A DNA stretch of 12,215 bases. It comes from an uncultured Oribacterium sp. Its GTDB lineage: Bacteria > Bacillota > Clostridia > Lachnospirales > Lachnospiraceae. Shown here in pieces: positions 7,867 to 12,215 of the stretch (its first letter is position 1; the number at the start of each line of letters is the position of its first letter). The translations under genes were made by a program, and so were the position numbers. The stretch covers positions 1 through 12,215 of the forward strand of contig CAKQWR010000048.1 in the NCBI GenBank assembly GCA_934279105.1. Reading direction: 5' to 3'. Below the pieces are notes generated by a model. The model made no database searches, was not told the origin of the DNA, and was given only the letters and a program-made list of their open reading frames with translations.

Positions 7867-9024
7867 TTAACGAACGATTTTCGAGTGTGTCCGCACAAAG
7901 TCGCGTGCCCAAGCTTCGATGTCGAGGATTTCCTCCAGGGTCGGACTCGCAAGGACATGGCCCTCATGCGCGTCCATCGCCTCTTCGATGACATCGGCGA
8001 TCTCCAGGAAATCGATGCGGTCTTTCAGGAACATCGCGACAGCTTCTTCGTTGGCCGCATTGTATACGGTCGGCATGGATCCACCGGTACGTCCTGCTCG
8101 GTAACCGAGGGCGAGTCCCTTAAAGGTATCCATATCCGGGTTTTCAAATGTCAGCTGCATGAGAGCGGCGAGATCAAGACGTTCATCTTCCTTCAGTGCA
8201 CGACGATTCGGTGCGTAGAGTGCATATTCGATCGGAATGCGCATATCCGGAAGACCGAGCTGTGCTTTCACAGATCCATCGACATACTGTACAGCGGAAT
8301 GCACGATGGACTGAGGCTGTACCACGACCTGTATCTCGTCGACCGGTACATCGAAAAGCCAGTGGGCTTCGAGAACTTCGAGTCCTTTGTTGACCATCGT
8401 TGCAGAATCAATCGTAATCTTTCGTCCCATCGACCAGGTTGGATGCTTGAGAGCATCTTCCTTCGTCTTGCCACGAAGCTCATCTCTCTTCTTCCCACGG
8501 AATGGCCCGCCGGAAGCAGTCAGGAGAATCTTCTCGATGGCGTCGTGTGGCTCTCCGGTCAGAGACTGCCAGATCGCGCTGTGTTCAGAGTCGATCGGTT
8601 TTAGCTCGATACCGCACTCTTCGGCCAGCGGCATGATGATATGCCCTGCGCAGACGAGGGTTTCCTTGTTTGCAAGCGCAACCTGCTTATGTGCTTTCAG
8701 TGCAGCGATGGTCGGCTGGATGCCGATCATGCCGACGACGGAAACCACGACTTCATCGCAGTGGTCCATGGTAGCAAGTTCGATGAGTCCGTCCATGCCG
8801 CTCAGGACCTGGACCGGAAGTCCGTAACTGCGGAAGGCCTCTGCTTTTGCTTCATCATAAATGCAGACCGCCTCCGGCTGCAGCTTTTCTACCTGCTCCT
8901 TTAAATGTTCGATGGAACCATAAACGGCGAGACCGGTGACTTGTATTTCCGGATCGCCTTCGATGACATCGATGGTCTGGGTTCCGATGGAACCAGTCGA
9001 ACCTAAAATGACTAATCTTCTCAT
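7867..9024 (-). CDS. dxr: 1-deoxy-D-xylulose 5-phosphate reductoisomerase
   Basis: DXR converts DXP to 2-C-methylerythritol 4-phosphate with NADPH and a divalent metal, the first committed step of the MEP pathway and the target of fosmidomycin. It has 385 aa from the ATG at 9022-9024 (E. coli 398 aa). The NADPH-binding loop GSTGSIG is at residues 8-14. ALANKETLVCAG follows, then the metal-binding DSEHSAIWQ (D145, E147), TASGGPFRG, and NKGLEVLEAHWLF with the third metal ligand E216. All three acidic ligands match those of the E. coli enzyme. GAGG lies 5 nt upstream (9030-9033). The frame stays open to 9093, but the extra 23 residues come before the normal N-terminal beta strand of the Rossmann fold and were rejected. 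The gene lies 133 nt after cdsA and 117 nt before rseP. It looks intact, and the assignment is firm. Confidence 0.98.
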   Translation of the reverse strand: MRRLVILGSTGSIGTQTIDVIEGDPEIQVTGLAVYGSIEHLKEQVEKLQPEAVCIYDEAKAEAFRSYGLPVQVLSGMDGLIELATMDHCDEVVVSVVGMIGIQPTIAALKAHKQVALANKETLVCAGHIIMPLAEECGIELKPIDSEHSAIWQSLTGEPHDAIEKILLTASGGPFRGKKRDELRGKTKEDALKHPTWSMGRKITIDSATMVNKGLEVLEAHWLFDVPVDEIQVVVQPQSIVHSAVQYVDGSVKAQLGLPDMRIPIEYALYAPNRRALKEDERLDLAALMQLTFENPDMDTFKGLALGYRAGRTGGSMPTVYNAANEEAVAMFLKDRIDFLEIADVIEEAMDAHEGHVLASPTLEEILDIEAWARDFVRTHSKIVR

Positions 9025-9157
9025 AATTTCCTCTCTGAAAACAATTCTTGTATAAGCTTCTATGTTAAGAGGTGTTATACAGCGTGCCGTCACTCATGAA
9101 GACGACGGATGGGTATATACTTCTCGATGATTGTATCGACCGCGGTCGGGGGCAGTG
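9025..9157 (-). other. 133-nt gap between cdsA and dxr, largest in the cluster
   Basis: The stretch holds the dxr ribosome binding site (9030-9033) and a 12-bp GC-rich perfect palindrome, CGACCGCGGTCG (9137-9148), just after the cdsA stop. No T-run follows the palindrome, so it is a poor terminator candidate. A TATAAC hexamer sits in the middle of the gap, but no good -35 box lies at the right distance, so no promoter is called. Confidence 0.4.
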
Positions 9158-10009
9158 TCAGATCAGGAAGGTCAGGGCGAAATAAACCGCCGGGGCCGTA
9201 AACAGAACCGAATCGAATCGATCCAGAATACCACCATGCCCCGGAATCAGATGGCCGTAGTCCTTCACTTCATAATCACGCTTGATACCGGAAGCCGTCA
9301 GATCACCAACCATGGAAATCAGCGCGCCGATGGCACAGGAAATTGCGCAGGCGATGCCCGGATTCGAAATGATGGCGAAGCCCTTCCGGAAAACCGTTGC
9401 GTAGAGACAGCCGAGAAGGGCAGCCCCCAGCACTCCTCCGATAGCGCCCTCTACGGTCTTTTTCGGGCTCAGAATCGGGGTCATCTTATGCCTGCCGAAA
9501 AGCATGCCGGCACAGTATGCACAGGTGTCAGACCCCCAGCTTGCAAGAAAAATAAGCCAGACGAGATACTTGCCATCTGGAAGTTCACGTGTCTGATATA
9601 TGTAGCTCATCATGATACCGGCGTAGCAAAAGCCCATAAAGGCCTTCGCAACCTGTGAAATTTTATAGGAAGGATAAGTGATGACATAAAAAGCCATCAG
9701 TGCCATCAGGCTCAGGACGATCATCAGCGGATAATATTCTTCGATGTGGAACCATACGATGATGTAGTAGCCGATGGTCGTGAGATAACCGACCAGACCG
9801 AGCGATGTGTGTTCGATGCCGAATACACGATAGAGTTCGAATAGTCCGATCATGGAGATCAGAAAGGTCAGAATAAACAGCGGAAGTCCGCCCTGCGGAA
9901 CGGTAAGAATCGCAATCAGAACAAGTACGATGCCACTCAGAAGCCGCGTAATGAAGGATTTCATCTTCTTTTCATTTTGATCTTTCTTTAAGTTCTCAGT
10001 ATCTGCCAT
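9158..10009 (-). CDS. cdsA: Phosphatidate cytidylyltransferase (CDP-diacylglycerol synthase)
   Basis: CdsA is an integral membrane enzyme that joins CTP and phosphatidic acid to form CDP-diacylglycerol, the precursor of phosphatidylglycerol and other phospholipids. It has 283 aa. Several hydrophobic segments follow a short charged N-terminus (for example SGIVLVLIAILTV and LPLFILTFLISMIGLF). The C-terminal family signature at residues 240-266 is complete: SGIKR, then KD, then GHLIPGHGGILDRFD, containing the catalytic and metal-binding acidic residues. The ATG at 10007-10009 was chosen because GAGG lies 6 nt upstream (10016-10019). An alternative TTG at 10019-10021 would overlap that ribosome binding site. 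The gene follows uppS after 82 nt, a common pairing in bacteria, since both feed envelope synthesis. It looks intact; the family is firm. Confidence 0.96.
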   Translation of the reverse strand: MADTENLKKDQNEKKMKSFITRLLSGIVLVLIAILTVPQGGLPLFILTFLISMIGLFELYRVFGIEHTSLGLVGYLTTIGYYIIVWFHIEEYYPLMIVLSLMALMAFYVITYPSYKISQVAKAFMGFCYAGIMMSYIYQTRELPDGKYLVWLIFLASWGSDTCAYCAGMLFGRHKMTPILSPKKTVEGAIGGVLGAALLGCLYATVFRKGFAIISNPGIACAISCAIGALISMVGDLTASGIKRDYEVKDYGHLIPGHGGILDRFDSVLFTAPAVYFALTFLI

Positions 10010-10015
10010 AGTTAA

Positions 10016-10019
10016 CCTC
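10016..10019 (-). promoter_or_regulatory. Ribosome binding site that fixes the cdsA start
   Basis: GAGG on the minus strand lies 6 nt before the ATG at 10007-10009. A TTG start at 10019-10021 would overlap this site, so the ATG giving 283 aa is preferred. Confidence 0.65.
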
Positions 10020-10081
10020 AAAATATAAAGGACAGGCCACCCTCATACACTGTTGATACAACGCAAAAGGAAGCCTGTTCC
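10020..10081 (-). promoter_or_regulatory. Possible attenuator-like structure between uppS and cdsA
   Basis: On the transcript, GGAACAGGC (10073-10081) can pair with GCCTGTCC (10030-10037), giving 8 bp with one bulged A. The strand then reads TTTATATTTT (10020-10029) directly after the stem. The 35-nt loop contains a small hairpin, GTTG-TAT-CAAC (10052-10062). Stem plus U-rich tail resembles an intrinsic terminator or attenuator, placed just before the cdsA ribosome binding site. The long loop makes it weak, so this is a candidate only. Confidence 0.35.
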
Positions 10082-10091
10082 GCTCGGATAT

Positions 10092-10829
10092 TTATTTTTT
10101 TCTACCGCCGAAGCGTCGCTCCCGGCTGTTAAAATTATCGATTGCCTTCAGGAGCTCTTCTTTACTGAAATCCGGCCAGAGCACCGGGGTAATGTAGTAC
10201 TCCGCATAGGCGCTCTGCCAGAGAAGATAGTTCGAAATACGGAACTCACCGGAGGTGCGGATCACGAGATCCGGATCCGGCATGCCGGCGGTATCCAGAT
10301 AGCCTGCGAAGGCCTGCTCCGTCAGTGCTTCAATCTCCGCTTCGGTCTTTCCTTCACGGATGGCTTCGATCGTATACTTCCGAACCGCACGTACGATTTC
10401 ATCGCGGGAGCCATAGTTTACGGCGAATACGAAGGTCATACCGGTGTTCTGCTTCGTTTCTTCTTCCAGACGATTGATACCTTCCTGAATATCTGGTGCG
10501 AAGCGGGAACGTTCACCGATCATACGAGCACGTACATTATGCTCGTTTGCAACCTTGATAAGCTTCACCATATAGAAACGGAAAAGCTTCATCAGTGCGC
10601 CGACTTCTTCCTCGGAACGTTTCCAGTTCTCTGTAGAGAAACCGTAGACCGTCAGGTACTGCACACCGAGTCGCGCGCAGTCTGCGACGGTCTTCTCGAG
10701 CGTCTCACAGCCCTGCTTATGCCCCATGGCGCGCGGGAGTCCCTGATGTTCTGCCCAGCGACCATTTCCATCCAGTATAATTGCGATATGGGCCGGAATA
10801 TTCCGGCCCTCATGGTTGATGATATCCAA
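10092..10829 (-). CDS. uppS: Undecaprenyl diphosphate synthase (cis-isoprenyl transferase)
   Basis: UppS adds isopentenyl diphosphate units in cis to farnesyl diphosphate to make the C55 carrier lipid for peptidoglycan and other wall polymers. It has 245 aa (E. coli 253 aa). The substrate motif HIAIILDGNGRWA lies near the N-terminus with catalytic D20. FSTENW follows mid-protein. The C-terminal signature RTSGEFRISN starts at R191 (E195, R197), followed by LLWQSAYAEYY. The start is TTG at 10827-10829: there is no in-frame ATG before D20, and AGGGAG lies 7 nt upstream (10837-10842). The next ATG would delete the active site. It sits between frr and cdsA. Its substrates derive from the MEP pathway served by dxr and ispG in the same cluster. 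A different prenyl chain length cannot be excluded from sequence alone. Confidence 0.96.
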   Translation of the reverse strand: MDIINHEGRNIPAHIAIILDGNGRWAEHQGLPRAMGHKQGCETLEKTVADCARLGVQYLTVYGFSTENWKRSEEEVGALMKLFRFYMVKLIKVANEHNVRARMIGERSRFAPDIQEGINRLEEETKQNTGMTFVFAVNYGSRDEIVRAVRKYTIEAIREGKTEAEIEALTEQAFAGYLDTAGMPDPDLVIRTSGEFRISNYLLWQSAYAEYYITPVLWPDFSKEELLKAIDNFNSRERRFGGRKK

Positions 10830-10836
10830 ATGAAAT

Positions 10837-10842
10837 CTCCCT
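10837..10842 (-). promoter_or_regulatory. Ribosome binding site supporting the TTG start of uppS
   Basis: AGGGAG on the minus strand stands 7 nt before the TTG at 10827-10829, a normal spacing. The in-frame codons just upstream contain no ATG or GTG, so this site supports the rare start codon. Confidence 0.7.
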
Positions 10843-10892
10843 ATACATTCACGATGACGCGATACGTATCGTCTGCATACGTTTGACCGGAG

Positions 10893-10911
10893 ATACTTCG
10901 TTTTGAAGCAT
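10893..10911 (-). promoter_or_regulatory. Small hairpin just after frr
   Basis: On the transcript, AUGCUUC and GAAGUAU can form a 7-bp stem with one G-U pair around a 5-nt AAAAC loop. It begins 4 nt after the frr stop codon. No U-run follows, so it may be an RNA stability element or chance. The rest of the 86-nt frr-uppS gap holds a 12-bp palindrome (CGATACGTATCG) and the uppS ribosome binding site. Confidence 0.25.
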
Positions 10912-10915
10912 CGAA

Positions 10916-11470
10916 TTAAACGGTCATGAGCTCCTTGTTCTTCGCTTCGACAGACTGATCGATTTTCTCACACATGTGATCCGTGAGATCCTGGATGTCC
11001 TTGGTTGCTCTGGTAAGATCATCCTCGGTCATCTCGGAAGACTTCTCAAGCTTCTTTGCGAGATCCATCGCATCACGACGGATGTTACGGATTGCAATCT
11101 TCGCAGCCTCACCCTTCTTCTTAACATCCTTGGTGAGCTCCTTACGTCTCTCCTCGGTAAGCTCAGGGAATACAAGACGAATGACGGTACCATCGTTTAC
11201 AGGGTTAATGCCGAGCTCGGACATATGGATGGCCTTCTCGATTTCTTTCAGCATGCTCTTATCCCAAGGCTGAATCTGGATGAGACGTGCCTCCGGAACA
11301 GAAACATTGCCCACCTGCTGGATCGGGGTCGGTGTGCCGTAGTAATCGACCGTGATACGGTCAAGTACGTGCGGGTTAGCACGGCCTGCACGAATCGTTG
11401 CAAGCTCATCCATCAGATTGTCGTGGGTCTTGTGCATCTTTTCGATGTAAATGGTAAACTGATCATCCAT
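10916..11470 (-). CDS. frr: Ribosome recycling factor
   Basis: RRF works with EF-G in the cytoplasm to split the post-termination ribosome so that subunits can be reused. It has 184 aa (E. coli 185 aa). The family pattern is clear throughout: an N-terminal helix with TIRAGRANP (residues 25-33); a small beta domain, about 31-104, with [10 protein letters not shown] and IQPWDKSML; and two long C-terminal helices rich in charge. These carry EERRKEL and the conserved arginine of the IRNIRRDA stretch (R132). The ATG at 11468-11470 has AGGAGG 9 nt upstream (11480-11485). It follows pyrH after 46 nt, the usual order in bacteria. It looks intact, and the assignment is firm. Confidence 0.98.
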   Translation of the reverse strand: MDDQFTIYIEKMHKTHDNLMDELATIRAGRANPHVLDRITVDYYGTPTPIQQVGNVSVPEARLIQIQPWDKSMLKEIEKAIHMSELGINPVNDGTVIRLVFPELTEERRKELTKDVKKKGEAAKIAIRNIRRDAMDLAKKLEKSSEMTEDDLTRATKDIQDLTDHMCEKIDQSVEAKNKELMTV

Positions 11471-11516
11471 GATATAGATCCTCCTATTGTTACCCGTGGT
11501 TCGGGTTGTTTATATT

Positions 11517-12215
11517 TTATTCAGCGGTTACGCGGGTACCTGTGATTTTTCCCTTCAGCGCATTCGAAATGCCGTCCTTCTCATTCAGCGAGAAAATGGC
11601 GAGTGGCATATGATTTTCCATGCACATAACGGATGCAGAAAGATCGATGACACCGAGGCGCTGATCCACGACATCCTGAATGCTGATGGTATCAAATTTC
11701 TTTGCGTTCGGATTTGTCTTCGGATCGGAATCATAAACGCCATCGATGGCCTTCGCAAGAAGGATTTTCTCACAGTTCAGCTCAACAGCGCGCAGAACGA
11801 CTCCGGTATCGGTTGAGAAGTACGGATGGCCTGTACCGCCGGCACAGAAAATCACCGTTCCCTTCTCCATCGCCTTTATCGCTTTATCCTTGTTAAACAG
11901 CTCTGCCATATCGCCGATCTGAATCGAGGACATGACTTTCGTCTTCATACCCTGTGTCCGGAAAATCTCGGAAACGTAAATGCAGTTCATCACAGTTGCA
12001 AGGATGCCGACCTGATCTGCCTTATAGCGATCGACGTCTACGGACTGGCGGCCTCGCCAGAAGTTACCGCCACCGATCACGATAGCAAGCTGAACACCTG
12101 CATCCACTGCAGACTTTACTTCCTGCGCGACTGCACGAATCGTATCATCATCAAAGCCGAAATGCTTCTCACCTGCCAGTGCCTCACCGGACAGCTTCAG
12201 CATGACTCTTCTATT
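11517..12215 (-). CDS. pyrH: UMP kinase, 5' end beyond the window
   Basis: UMP kinase phosphorylates UMP to UDP with ATP in pyrimidine synthesis, usually as a hexamer regulated by GTP and UTP. There are 232 visible residues; family members are about 240 aa, so only some 8 residues are missing. An ATG exists at 12201-12203, but the four codons before it read NRRV and continue the family motif (KR-LLKLSGEAL), so the true start lies outside. Motifs seen: LKLSGEALAG for phosphate binding, VIGGGNFWRG, DQVGILATVMNC, GGTGHPYFSTDTGVVLRA for UMP/ATP binding, and DGVYDSDPKTNP. The C-terminal VMCMENHMPLAIFSL is also typical. It lies 46 nt before frr. In many bacteria tsf precedes pyrH, but that region is not visible here. 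Confidence 0.97.
   Translation of the reverse strand, partial: NRRVMLKLSGEALAGEKHFGFDDDTIRAVAQEVKSAVDAGVQLAIVIGGGNFWRGRQSVDVDRYKADQVGILATVMNCIYVSEIFRTQGMKTKVMSSIQIGDMAELFNKDKAIKAMEKGTVIFCAGGTGHPYFSTDTGVVLRAVELNCEKILLAKAIDGVYDSDPKTNPNAKKFDTISIQDVVDQRLGVIDLSASVMCMENHMPLAIFSLNEKDGISNALKGKITGTRVTAE

Noticed and set aside
7780..8604. A 274-codon + strand open frame over dxr and the dxr-rseP gap
   Set aside because: It is antisense to the clearly conserved dxr, and its translation resembles no family I recognise.
9025..9093. In-frame N-terminal extension of dxr
   Set aside because: The ATG at 9022-9024 has a well-placed GAGG and begins directly at the Rossmann-fold strand, as in known DXR proteins.
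11495..11510. Short ACCCG/CGGGT hairpin between pyrH and frr
   Set aside because: Only 5 bp and no T-run after it on the transcript; too weak to call as a terminator.

Overview
The window is a stretch of core housekeeping chromosome from a Gram-positive Clostridia-type bacterium, tentatively Lachnospiraceae. The reasons are a PolC-type (Firmicutes) replicative DNA polymerase, strong AGGAGG-type ribosome binding sites, and the gene order pyrH-frr-uppS-cdsA-dxr-rseP-ispG-polC, which is familiar from clostridial genomes. No marker gene fixes the genus. Family names come from motif recognition, not from a database search.

Layout: positions 1-780 (+ strand) hold the 3' part of an AraC-family regulator whose N-terminus lies outside the window. 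It converges on a long minus-strand cluster. Between the two stop codons sits an 18-bp perfect inverted repeat (772-813) that looks like a shared bidirectional terminator. From right to left on the minus strand the cluster is pyrH (UMP kinase, 5' end cut by the window edge), frr (ribosome recycling factor), uppS (undecaprenyl diphosphate synthase, TTG start), cdsA (CDP-diacylglycerol synthase), dxr (DXP reductoisomerase), rseP (site-2 membrane protease), ispG (HMBPP synthase) and polC (DNA polymerase III alpha, 1540 aa). Gaps are 2 to 133 nt and no convincing internal promoter was seen, so one long transcript or a few overlapping ones is likely. No stretch over 300 nt lacks a gene.

The genes form a growth-related set. 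Dxr and IspG are the second and the penultimate enzymes of the MEP isoprenoid pathway. UppS consumes the resulting C5 units to build the undecaprenyl carrier used for peptidoglycan. CdsA makes the phospholipid precursor CDP-diacylglycerol. RseP trims membrane proteins. PyrH supplies pyrimidine nucleotides, Frr recycles ribosomes and PolC replicates the chromosome.

No mobile element, CRISPR array, tRNA, rRNA or evident new system was found. The points most worth checking are small-scale: the shared terminator that swallows the regulator's stop codon, an unusually long low-complexity linker in PolC, hairpins in three intercistronic gaps, and a ribosome binding site for ispG made from the last two sense codons of rseP.
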